From JAEXNA01 sp037968995 (GTDB taxonomy: Bacteria > Vulcanimicrobiota > Xenobia > Xenobiales > JADMJV01), in contig JBBKWP010000463.1 of NCBI GenBank assembly GCA_037968995.1, forward strand, positions 1 to 14,104: a DNA stretch of 14,104 nt. Reading direction: 5' to 3'. The notes under the pieces were generated by a model that was not told the DNA's origin, made no database searches, and was given only the letters and a program-made list of their open reading frames with translations. Within the stretch, counting starts at the first letter, position 1. Every line of letters begins with the position of its first letter. Of the stretch, positions 1 to 6,918 are shown piece by piece. Made by a program: the position numbers and the translations under genes.

Positions 1-576
1 CCGCGTATGGAGCCTCCGGCGGTTTCCAAGAAGAGTCGTCCTATCCTGACCAAGATCTTGTTACTCTGCGAGGAGATTGAGGAAGAGCAACTCGACCATG
101 GCGTCGACCGCCCGGTCCCTCAAGAAATGATCTATTGTGGAGTCGCGGAGATGTGGGGCGGCGGTTTATCATGGGAAGCTTTGGAAAGTTTGAGCGGACT
201 CTCCGCTGGCGATCTCTTTAGAATTTTGCGACGAACCTACGATATCTGTCGCCAAGTGGAGAATTGGCGTGGGGCTCCAAGAGAGCTTACCGAGCTTGCT
301 CGGGTCACAAGCCTTGCTATCTTGCGTGGTCCTCTGGAAGAGAACCTCAGCTTTTTTGAGGTGACGGAGGGAGACCCTAACGCCTTGGACGAAAGCGACG
401 GCGTAACCAAGGAGTTGCCCACGCTACAACCGCTCCGAGGACGTGACGCGCCATCTCGAGGTGAGCACGCGGAAACGTCAACGGGTGATCGAAAACGGAT
501 CGTTCGCCGGAGAAAGCCGCCATCGGCTCCGGTGCGCCAACCTGGTTCCAAAAGACGCATCAAGCGTCGAAAGTGA
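1..576 (+). CDS. C-terminal part of a Ski2/Mtr4-like DEAD-box RNA helicase (DSHCT domain), cut by the window edge
   Basis: The frame is open from base 1, so the ATG at 7 is probably internal and the gene starts outside the window. About 110 residues match the DSHCT domain that closes Ski2/Mtr4/Dob1-type helicases and their bacterial relatives. Visible hallmarks are a Leu-rich helix ending in an EEEQ segment (residues ~27-30 of the visible part), an 'MWGGGLSWEAL' block, then 'GLSAGDLFRILRRTYDICRQV', which corresponds to the family pattern G-D-L-x-R-x-L-R-R-x-x-D. After the domain come about 70 extra residues that end in a highly basic Arg/Lys/Pro/Ser tail. In this family the domain packs against the helicase core and helps contact RNA. 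The motor domains are not visible, so activity cannot be judged. The stop is 18 nt before the next start, so the two genes may be co-transcribed. Confidence 0.82.
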   Translation, partial: PRMEPPAVSKKSRPILTKILLLCEEIEEEQLDHGVDRPVPQEMIYCGVAEMWGGGLSWEALESLSGLSAGDLFRILRRTYDICRQVENWRGAPRELTELARVTSLAILRGPLEENLSFFEVTEGDPNALDESDGVTKELPTLQPLRGRDAPSRGEHAETSTGDRKRIVRRRKPPSAPVRQPGSKRRIKRRK

Positions 577-594
577 AGGAGAAGTGAGTTTTCA

Positions 595-3500
595 GTGAAG
601 TCTCGACAGTCCGACCGAAGGATATTGCCCGCAGCGGCAACCGATTTGAGAACCCTGGTAGAGAACTACGCTTACCCCTTACTTGTCTGCGATGAAGACG
701 GTTGTGTCCGTTTCTTCAACCAGAAAGCAGCCGACCTCTTCGCGGAGCAAGAGCTTTATGGGAGACCTCTGCCTCCCGAGTGGATGGACCAAGAGAAAGT
801 CGAAACAGACTCCTCAGAGCACGGACCCACGGTCTACCGGCTTCTCTGGGAAGAGGTTCTTTGGGAGGGAAACGCGGCTTGGTTTCTCGCCGCCATCCCT
901 TCGGAATCCGGAACCGACGAACTTCAATCGAAACTAGAACATTCTCTGGAAATGGCGGCTACCGAAGTCGAGAAGCGCCAACAGGTCGAAAGCGACCGCG
1001 AGAAGCTCGAGGCTAAGCTAAGAGACCTTCACCAACGTTCGGTGAGCAAGCTTGAAGCTGCGCGCAATGCGCTTGAGGCCGAAAAGGCTGAACGCCAAGC
1101 TTTGATCGAGCGCGTGGCCAACCTCCGCCAAGAGATCGACGCCTTGAAGGCCCAACTCGACGAGAAGAGTCTCCAAGCTGAAGAAGCCCAACATCAGTCC
1201 GGCGAGATGTTCGAGTCGCTCAAAGCAGAGCTCATTTCCAAGCAGCAAGCCCTCGAAACAGCGGAGCAGAAATCAGAAAGATACCGTCGCGTCTACGAAG
1301 AGATCGATGGTGAAATGACCAAGTCTCAGGAGCAGAGCGCCGTTTTGATGGCCCGTCTGCAAAATGCGGAGGCTCGCTTCGACCGCGCCCAACGCCTCCT
1401 GGACGGCGACGCCCTCGAGCAGATTGTGAATGCGTCTAATCCGACCCAGCAGGCGGAACTGAAGGCGCTCCAAGAGAGGGTGGTCCAACTCGAAGGTCAA
1501 CTTGAGGCCTCCAGAGCCTCAGAGCAACCCTCACAGACAGACTCCGACTCAGTATACGACTTGGAACTGGAGTGCCAAAACTTACGGACTCAACTGCAAT
1601 CCGCCCACAAGCGGGTGGAGGAACTTGAGAAAGATGTCGCGAGACCAGCGCAAGGTTCCGACGGCGACTCGGCAGAGCTCGAGCGCTTGCGGGAACGTCT
1701 CGATGACACTTTGACGGTGGTCGCCGAGTTGCGCCTCCACAACGAACTCGAACTCGTCGAAGCACGTGAGGCCTTGAGCCGCCTATCGACTCTGTCCTCT
1801 ACCTCTAATGCCGATGACGACTTACAAGGGCAATTCCTGGTTGAGAATCTGTCCATGGAGCTTGAGCAGGCAGGTCAACGCATCGCGGAATTAGAGTCCG
1901 CGCTCGATGAAGCTGGAAATCGCCAAAATGAGAGTTACCAGCAAGAGTTGGAAACCTTGACGCAAAGAGTCTCGGAACTCGAAACGTTGCTGGCCGACGC
2001 CCAGAGTCGAAACCCCTCTCCAGAGTCGGACGACGAACTCCAGCAAGCCCAAGGTCGCGTGGCTGCGTTGGAGTCACAACTCGAGCGTGCCCAAACGGAA
2101 GCTTCTCCTGAAGAACTTCAGTTCGCCCGCCAACAGATCTCTGAGCTTGAGCGGCGCTTAGCACAATCGGAGGCCGCCAGTGCGACACCGGAGGCGTCCG
2201 AGGACGTGGATCGTCTACGCAACGAACTCAATGAAGCGCAAGCCCAGATCAATGACCTGGGTTCTGAACTCCGGCGCGCCAAAGACGGTGATCGAGAAAC
2301 CAAAAAATTGGCTTACGCTGACCAGTTAACCGGACTGCCAAATTACAACCTCACAGGTCAGTATCTTCAGTTCTGCTTTGAACGCAGCAGCCGTGGTGAG
2401 GGGGCATTGGCCCTGGTACTCATCGATCTGGACAACTTTCGTAGAGTCAATGACGCTTTAGGCACTAAGGTGGGAGACGAACTCCTTCGCCACGTGGGCG
2501 CAAGACTCCAGAAAGCCGTCACGGAGAAAGACACGGCTATCGCGCGTCGCGGCGAGGACGAATTCATGGTGGTGGCCTTCTTAGAGGGGGCCAGCGTCGA
2601 TGGCGAGGCGTTGTCCGCCCGAGTTCGCGGTATCGCCCATAACCTCCTCAATGAGATTTTTAAGCCGTTTGAGATCCTCGAGCAAAAGATTCAGATCACC
2701 GCCTCTCTTGGCGTCGCCCTCTATCCCGGCCCTGCCGCGGACAGAGAGACTCTTATTGAACAGTGCGAGCACGCGATGTACAAAGCCAAGGAAGCCGGAC
2801 GAGCCAGGGTCAGCTTCTACACTCAAGACATCCACTTGGGGCGAGAACGTCGCATCCGCGTGGAATCGGAACTTCGACAGGCGGTCAGCGACGGAAACTT
2901 TACGTTGTTGTACCAGCCCATTCTCGAAATTGCTTCCAGCAAGATCGTGGGACTGGAAGCCTTGCTGCGCTGGTCGCATCCGCAACGGGGACTGTTGGAA
3001 CCGTCCGAATTTCTATCCGTCGCAGAAGAGAGCGGTCTGATCCTCCAACTCGGCGATTTGGTTCTTGCCGAAGCCTTTGAAGTGGCCAAGCAGAAATTCA
3101 TGAAGAACCGCTTTATCTCCGTTAATTTAAGTCATCGTCAACTCGTGGACGCAAGCTTTCCCCAACGATTCATGAAGTACCTCGAGCGGAGCAGCCTCAA
3201 GCCCAATGAAGTCATGGTCGAAGTCTCAGAACGAGCGACCAGCGTCGACCCGGAACGTGCGAAGATCACGCTTGCTGCCTTGGCGAAATGGGGCGTTGGA
3301 CTGGCATTGGACGATTTTGGTAGTGGAGCATCGAATCTCTCACTCTTACGTGAGTTTCCCGTGAAATTGGTGAAAATCGATGGCTCTATCACCAGCAATA
3401 TCGTCAACGAACGTGAGACCGCTAGACTGTGCGCCGGCATCGCTAGAATGGCGGCAGCCATGGAAATCCCCGTTTTGGCCGAGAACGTGGAAACCCGCGA

Positions 3501-3597
3501 ACAACTCGAAATGGTCTCAACCTTCGGCTGCCGATATGCCCAGGGACGTCTTTTGAGTGAACCCATGAGTATCAGTCAACTCTCCCAAGCCTTGTAA
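595..3597 (+). CDS. PAS - long coiled coil - GGDEF (GEDEF variant) - EAL cyclic-di-GMP protein
   Basis: The start is a GTG with AAGGAG 13 nt upstream (576-581). Residues ~18-103 look like a PAS-type sensor. Residues ~107-570 are an almost uninterrupted Glu/Gln/Leu/Ala/Arg coiled coil. The GGDEF domain begins near 573 (DQLTGLPN, 576-583). It keeps the first metal Asp (D611), but its signature reads GEDEF at 653-657, and no RxxD inhibitory site lies before it. The EAL domain (~860 onward in its catalytic half) looks complete: EALLRW 788-793, an Asn in 'VNLSHRQL', a Glu in 'VEVSERA', DDFG 906-909, VKID, and AENVE 962-966. Family knowledge predicts c-di-GMP hydrolysis, with the GGDEF part either a weak cyclase or a GTP-binding regulator. 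No membrane segment or signal peptide is seen, so it is probably cytoplasmic. A PilZ receptor lies about 1.4 kb downstream. Confidence 0.93.
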   Translation: MKSRQSDRRILPAAATDLRTLVENYAYPLLVCDEDGCVRFFNQKAADLFAEQELYGRPLPPEWMDQEKVETDSSEHGPTVYRLLWEEVLWEGNAAWFLAAIPSESGTDELQSKLEHSLEMAATEVEKRQQVESDREKLEAKLRDLHQRSVSKLEAARNALEAEKAERQALIERVANLRQEIDALKAQLDEKSLQAEEAQHQSGEMFESLKAELISKQQALETAEQKSERYRRVYEEIDGEMTKSQEQSAVLMARLQNAEARFDRAQRLLDGDALEQIVNASNPTQQAELKALQERVVQLEGQLEASRASEQPSQTDSDSVYDLELECQNLRTQLQSAHKRVEELEKDVARPAQGSDGDSAELERLRERLDDTLTVVAELRLHNELELVEAREALSRLSTLSSTSNADDDLQGQFLVENLSMELEQAGQRIAELESALDEAGNRQNESYQQELETLTQRVSELETLLADAQSRNPSPESDDELQQAQGRVAALESQLERAQTEASPEELQFARQQISELERRLAQSEAASATPEASEDVDRLRNELNEAQAQINDLGSELRRAKDGDRETKKLAYADQLTGLPNYNLTGQYLQFCFERSSRGEGALALVLIDLDNFRRVNDALGTKVGDELLRHVGARLQKAVTEKDTAIARRGEDEFMVVAFLEGASVDGEALSARVRGIAHNLLNEIFKPFEILEQKIQITASLGVALYPGPAADRETLIEQCEHAMYKAKEAGRARVSFYTQDIHLGRERRIRVESELRQAVSDGNFTLLYQPILEIASSKIVGLEALLRWSHPQRGLLEPSEFLSVAEESGLILQLGDLVLAEAFEVAKQKFMKNRFISVNLSHRQLVDASFPQRFMKYLERSSLKPNEVMVEVSERATSVDPERAKITLAALAKWGVGLALDDFGSGASNLSLLREFPVKLVKIDGSITSNIVNERETARLCAGIARMAAAMEIPVLAENVETREQLEMVSTFGCRYAQGRLLSEPMSISQLSQAL

Positions 3598-3642
3598 ACA
3601 AAAAACCACCAAGCATCCAACGAAGTTCCTACACAAACCTAG

Positions 3643-3670
3643 TTGACTTCTAACAGAGGCCGTTTATACT
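3643..3670 (+). promoter_or_regulatory. Predicted sigma-70-type promoter of ssrA
   Basis: TTGACT (3643-3648) and TATACT (3665-3670) are separated by 16 nt. A transcript would start near 3677, some 8 nt before the mature tmRNA 5' end, leaving a short leader for RNase P to remove. The spacing and the good match to consensus support it. It was identified by eye only. Confidence 0.7.
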
Positions 3671-3684
3671 GAAGGAAGCAACCT

Positions 3685-4040
3685 GGGGGTGACTGGTCTC
3701 GACGGGGGATCGATCTTTTCAGGGAAGCGAGCCGAGCAACTCCGTGGAACCTCGTTAAAATTTCACGGTAAACAACAACTGCCAAACCTAAACTGGCACT
3801 AGCAGCCTAAATTGCTACATCCCTCCCTCCTCGCCGTTAGGGAGAGGAATCGGATGTCAACCCTTAACGGATAGCCGCGATAGACCTTTCTCGATATCAA
3901 GGCGAAACTCAAGTGAGAAAAAAGAGATGGTCGATCCGGTTCCGGGGAGCGTCCATTTCAAAATAAAACTGGAACTACGCTCGTAGAAACTCTGCTGAGG
4001 GGTCTTTCGGACGCGGGTTCGAATCCCGCCACCTCCACCA
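3685..4040 (+). ncRNA. ssrA: Transfer-messenger RNA (tmRNA), one-piece
   Basis: tmRNA with SmpB rescues stalled ribosomes and adds a degradation tag. The acceptor stem is GGGGGTG (3685-3691) paired with CACCTCC (4030-4036; one G-U pair), followed by an encoded ACCA end (4037-4040). The T arm is GCGGG (4013-4017), loop TTCGAAT (4018-4024), CCCGC (4025-4029). The conserved 'TCTCGACGGGG' follows the 5' end. A helix before the tag pairs CCGTGGAA (3742-3749) with TTTCACGG (3761-3768). The tag frame ends in codons for ALAA and a TAA at 3808-3810. At 356 nt it is of normal size and is not permuted. It has its own promoter and a strong terminator. Confidence 0.96.
3781..3810 (+). other. tmRNA proteolysis-tag reading frame
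   Basis: Reading from GCC at 3781 gives Ala-Lys-Pro-Lys-Leu-Ala-Leu-Ala-Ala then TAA. With the tRNA-borne alanine the tag would be A-AKPKLALAA. GCC was chosen as the resume codon because the bases before it (AACAACT) resemble the segment that precedes the resume codon in other tmRNAs. The same frame stays open upstream only to a TAA at 3769-3771, so three further codons (Thr-Thr-Thr) are the most that could be added. The C-terminal LALAA is the usual ClpXP/ClpAP recognition end. Confidence 0.75.
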
Positions 4041-4044
4041 AATA

Positions 4045-4080
4045 AAGAAGCGGACTCGCAAGAGTCCGCTTCTTCCTTTT
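4045..4080 (+). terminator. Rho-independent terminator after ssrA, possibly bidirectional
   Basis: A perfect 13-bp stem pairs 4045-4057 with 4062-4074 around a GCAA tetraloop (4058-4061) and is followed by CCTTTT. In the opposite direction it is followed by TTATTT. It could therefore also end the minus-strand peroxiredoxin transcript, whose stop codon lies about 44 nt away. Confidence 0.9.
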
Positions 4081-4123
4081 AGAAATTGATCGTTAGATGG
4101 TTAGCGGTTCGCTGACAGAAGGC

Positions 4124-4585
4124 TTAACTTAGGACCTTGGTAACCTCGCTCAGGTCAGGCCGTTCACCGGCGTTGTCAGTCACCCAACGGTAGGCGACCG
4201 TGAAATCCGGTCGGATGACGAAGACGGAACGCTTCGAGACCCCTTTCATTCCGAGAAATTCCTCATAGAGGACGTCGAAACTTTGGCTGACCTCCTTGTT
4301 GAAATCGCTCAATAACGGAAAGTTCAGGTTTTGCTCTTTGGAGAACGCATCCAGGGAGAAGCGACTGTCCACGGAAATGCCGAAGACGGTGCTCTTTAGC
4401 GCCTCGAACGACTTCAAACTGTCACGAAACTCACACATCTCCGCACTGCAGACTCCGGTAAAAGCCAGAGGAAAGAAAGCTAGAACAACGGGGCCGCCTT
4501 TGAGCGCCTCTGCAAGACTACGTTTCTCACCTTTATTGTCGGTCAACTCGAAATCTTCGACTTTTTGGTCAACACCTACACTCAT
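4124..4585 (-). CDS. Peroxiredoxin of the AhpE/Bcp type (thiol peroxidase)
   Basis: The 153-residue protein has a thioredoxin-fold peroxiredoxin layout. The active-site segment is 'PLAFTGVCSAEMC', with peroxidatic Cys46, the conserved Pro39 and Thr43, and a second Cys51 five residues on, where Bcp-type enzymes place a resolving cysteine. Arg119 fits the conserved arginine that activates the peroxidatic thiol. No signal peptide is present, so it is cytoplasmic. It should reduce hydrogen peroxide or organic hydroperoxides using thioredoxin or another thiol donor. The ATG is preceded by AGGA six bases upstream (4592-4595). It is the only minus-strand gene in the window and lies between the ssrA terminator and a leader hairpin. 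Whether it works as a 1-Cys or an atypical 2-Cys enzyme cannot be settled by reading. Confidence 0.92.
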   Translation of the reverse strand: MSVGVDQKVEDFELTDNKGEKRSLAEALKGGPVVLAFFPLAFTGVCSAEMCEFRDSLKSFEALKSTVFGISVDSRFSLDAFSKEQNLNFPLLSDFNKEVSQSFDVLYEEFLGMKGVSKRSVFVIRPDFTVAYRWVTDNAGERPDLSEVTKVLS

Positions 4586-4603
4586 GTAACATCCTAAGGG
4601 AAA

Positions 4604-4640
4604 AGATAGACCCTGGAGACTCTGCCTCCGGGGTCTATCT
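4604..4640 (-). promoter_or_regulatory. Leader hairpin with U-tract just upstream of the peroxiredoxin
   Basis: Arms 4604-4618 and 4626-4640 form a 15-bp stem (one G-U pair) around a 7-nt loop. Read on the minus strand, the stem runs into TTTT and then the peroxiredoxin ribosome binding site 8 nt further on. The shape is that of an intrinsic terminator or attenuator in the leader. It could instead be a protein-binding palindrome. On the + strand no T-run follows it. Confidence 0.55.
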
Positions 4641-4689
4641 AGTACAAGGCACGAGGAGGAGGAACCTGCCGCTCATCATATCAGACCCT

Positions 4690-4941
4690 ATGAACATCCT
4701 AAGCCAGTTTCATTTGCAATGTTCGTGCGAACGCTTTCGGCATTGGATAGACGAAAGCGTGGTCCTAAATTTAGTGGACACAAACACCATCGCTGTCCAA
4801 TGGAACGCAAAAACGGCCCAACTCATCTTTCTCCCTGAAGAATGTCTTTGGACCGCGACAACAGGAAGCCAGGCCTTTCATGGCAGCTTTGATAGAGCGA
4901 GCAAGTGGCTGCGGAGGGAGTGGACTGCTCCCAAGAACTAA
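4690..4941 (+). CDS. Small orphan protein, function unknown
   Basis: This 83-residue frame has protein-like composition (five Trp, three Cys, evenly spread hydrophobics). It ends in an amphipathic, basic segment 'SFDRASKWLRREW'. I recognise no family, signal peptide or membrane segment. The start is uncertain. No good ribosome binding site lies directly before the ATG, while a strong AGGAGGAGG sits at 4653-4661, in phase with a CTG at 4666 and an ATC at 4675, and the frame stays open between them. It could be a slightly longer protein with a non-standard start, or not a gene at all. It lies between the peroxiredoxin leader and the PilZ gene, with a gap of 84 nt to the latter. Confidence 0.5.
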   Translation: MNILSQFHLQCSCERFRHWIDESVVLNLVDTNTIAVQWNAKTAQLIFLPEECLWTATTGSQAFHGSFDRASKWLRREWTAPKN

Positions 4942-5025
4942 GAGGAAGGCGGTCTCCTCACAAGAACAGTAGGATCGAAATGGGAGTTTGGGCTGGGGCC
5001 GATAATTATAGGGGCGAGGATAACG

Positions 5026-5697
5026 ATGTTCGGTTTTTTTGGACCTGAAAAGGTTGAGTTTATTGACCTCTCTGGCTCCGTTCTGACCTATCGGTCCACG
5101 AAGAAGAAGCCAAAAGTGGGAACGGCCTCTAAGATCGGACTCGATGTTCCCATTGACGGAAAGTTAGAACTCGTCAAGCTAGAAGTGATTGTCGACTCCT
5201 TCCGACCGCTTCCGGACGGATCGTCTCTGCTGATCGCTCATATCGTCGCCGACTCCGAAAACCTCGCCAGGCGCACCGCCCTGATGGCCAACGTTCCCAG
5301 ACCTGACCTAGGACGGTTGGCTCGAAGAAGCGAGCGACTCCCCGTCAGCGTAAGGGTTCTCAGCGAACAGCTTCCCGGGTTTCGCGCCGTTACTGTGGAC
5401 CTCTCGCTACACGGCGCTCAAATTCAGTGTGAGGGCCTGCTGGAGGTCAACACTTACATGAATGTGACTCTGGAACTGGAAATGACTGAAATGCCTCGAT
5501 TGAGCCTTCAAGCTCTCGTCGTCTGGTCGCGAGCCGAGGAGGAGCGTCGCAAGGCTTTTCGTGGTGGACTTGAATTTACCCAGCAGCATCCCGAGGTTCA
5601 AGCCCTTTGGAACAAGGCTTATGCTCATCTTCAGCGCATGCAGAACGCGTCGGTTATGCACAAATCCATGGCGGGCTCCGATTTCCCGGTCGAATAG
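5026..5697 (+). CDS. PilZ-domain cyclic-di-GMP receptor
   Basis: The ATG has GAGGA five bases upstream (5016-5020). Of 223 residues, the first ~95 form a beta-rich N-terminal region in the position of a YcgR-N-like flagellar-brake domain, although I cannot assign it firmly. The PilZ domain follows with both ligand motifs intact: RxxxR at R100-R104 ('RRSER') and DxSxxG at D125-G130 ('DLSLHG'). By family knowledge it should bind c-di-GMP and change conformation, typically affecting motility, exopolysaccharide or secretion. No motility or polysaccharide synthase genes are in view, so the output is unknown. A rather AT-rich GATAATTATA (5001-5010) precedes the gene and may hold a -10 element, but no matching -35 is apparent. 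The C-terminal ~35 residues, rich in Met/His/Gln, look like a helical tail. Confidence 0.9.
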   Translation: MFGFFGPEKVEFIDLSGSVLTYRSTKKKPKVGTASKIGLDVPIDGKLELVKLEVIVDSFRPLPDGSSLLIAHIVADSENLARRTALMANVPRPDLGRLARRSERLPVSVRVLSEQLPGFRAVTVDLSLHGAQIQCEGLLEVNTYMNVTLELEMTEMPRLSLQALVVWSRAEEERRKAFRGGLEFTQQHPEVQALWNKAYAHLQRMQNASVMHKSMAGSDFPVE

Positions 5698-5771
5698 GGT
5701 CCAGGATCCGCAATCCCCTGTGCAGGAACGCTCCTGCGCCGAGTTGTAAGACTGCTCACTGAGGTGCAGCC

Positions 5772-6914
5772 ATGGCGGGAGTTACCCTTCAAGGGATTCA
5801 TAAGATTTATCAAGGCTCCGAGCCGACCTCGCGACGCTGGTGGGAGCTTTGGAAGCCCGGCCGACGACCGACATCTGTTCACGTTGTCAAGGGCGCCGAC
5901 CTAGAGATTAGAGATGGGGAGTTTCTCGTTCTTGTCGGTCCGTCCGGCTGCGGCAAGTCTACCACTCTTCGGATGGTGGCCGGACTTGAAGAGGTCACCG
6001 AGGGCGAGATCAAGATCGGAGATCGCGTCGTAAATGACGTGTCGCCCAAGGACCGTGACATCGCAATGGTCTTTCAAAGTTATGCCCTCTATCCACACAT
6101 GACGGTCGCTGAGAATATGGCCTTCGGTCTCAAGCTTCGCCGCTATCCTGCGGCGGAAATCGCGAGCCGGGTGGAAGAAGCCGCGACTCTGCTCGACATC
6201 CAACATCTGTTGGAACGTCGACCCAAAGAGCTTTCTGGCGGTCAGCGTCAGCGTGTTGCTATGGGTCGGGCCATCGTCCGGCGCCCGCAAGTCTTTCTTA
6301 TGGATGAACCGCTCTCTAACCTGGACGCCAAACTCAGAGTCCAGATGAGGGCCGAACTCCAACGCCTCCATCACAAGTTGGGGGTGACCACCATCTACGT
6401 CACTCACGACCAAACAGAAGCGATGACCCTCGGTGACCGGATCGTGATCATGAAGGACGGCCACATTCTTCAGTGTGACAGTCCACTGATGCTCTATGAA
6501 GAGCCAGTCGATCTCTTCGTGGCAGGTTTCATCGGATCGCCGGGAATGAATTTTTTCAAAGCTACCGTGGTGGATTCCGATATCGTGCATCCAGACTTTC
6601 GCTTTAAGGTCCCAGAGGGGGCGGGGAAGCTCTCCGGGTCGGTGACGGTGGGTATCCGGCCCCAAAGAATCCAAGTCTTAGGCGAGCAGGATTTATCCGT
6701 CGCGTTCACCGCCAAACTCGACGTAGTCGAGCCCTTGGGCTCGGAGAATTTTCTTTTTTGTCGATTGCCTTCAGGAGACGGAGTGACGGTCCGCACCGAA
6801 GCCGGAGTCCGAATCTCCATCGACGATGATGTTCGGATGTCTTTCGAAGCCGATTCCATCCATTTATTTGACGACGCCGGACAGGCCGTCTTCCATCCAG
6901 CGAGAAAGGGCTGA
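5772..6914 (+). CDS. ABC transporter ATP-binding protein, CUT1 sugar-importer type (MalK/UgpC/MsmX-like)
   Basis: The ATG has GAGGTG five bases upstream (5761-5766). The 380-residue length is normal for MalK-like ATPases. Motifs are complete: A-loop Tyr13, Walker A GPSGCGKST 56-64, Q-loop Gln102, signature LSGGQ 154-158, Walker B VFLMDEP 174-180 with catalytic Glu179, and H-loop His212. A C-terminal beta-rich TOBE-like regulatory region follows (~290-370, with 'VGIRPQRI'). The family energises uptake of oligosaccharides or glycerol phosphate through two permeases and a binding protein. None of these partners is nearby, so it may serve several importers, as MsmX and MsiK do. The segment between the A-loop and the strand before Walker A carries an unusual basic/Trp-rich insertion (residues ~17-34, 'RRWWELWKPGRR'). 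It is four bases from the next gene. Confidence 0.95.
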   Translation: MAGVTLQGIHKIYQGSEPTSRRWWELWKPGRRPTSVHVVKGADLEIRDGEFLVLVGPSGCGKSTTLRMVAGLEEVTEGEIKIGDRVVNDVSPKDRDIAMVFQSYALYPHMTVAENMAFGLKLRRYPAAEIASRVEEAATLLDIQHLLERRPKELSGGQRQRVAMGRAIVRRPQVFLMDEPLSNLDAKLRVQMRAELQRLHHKLGVTTIYVTHDQTEAMTLGDRIVIMKDGHILQCDSPLMLYEEPVDLFVAGFIGSPGMNFFKATVVDSDIVHPDFRFKVPEGAGKLSGSVTVGIRPQRIQVLGEQDLSVAFTAKLDVVEPLGSENFLFCRLPSGDGVTVRTEAGVRISIDDDVRMSFEADSIHLFDDAGQAVFHPARKG

Positions 6915-6918
6915 CGTG

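Noticed and set aside
1436..2188. Several minus-strand frames of 88-127 codons inside the GGDEF/EAL gene
   Set aside because: They are Arg/Ser/Pro-rich, match no family, and mirror the Glu/Leu/Gln codons of the coiled coil on the + strand.
5720..5739. Short hairpin between the PilZ and ABC genes as a terminator
   Set aside because: It has only 6-8 bp with a four-base loop and no T-run follows, so it is not convincing as a terminator.
6826..6918. Longer N terminus for the JAMM-LysM protein from an ATG at 6826
   Set aside because: It would overlap the ABC ATPase gene by 89 nt. ATG 6919 has a purine-rich site, is four bases from the ABC stop, and starts where the domain-like sequence starts.
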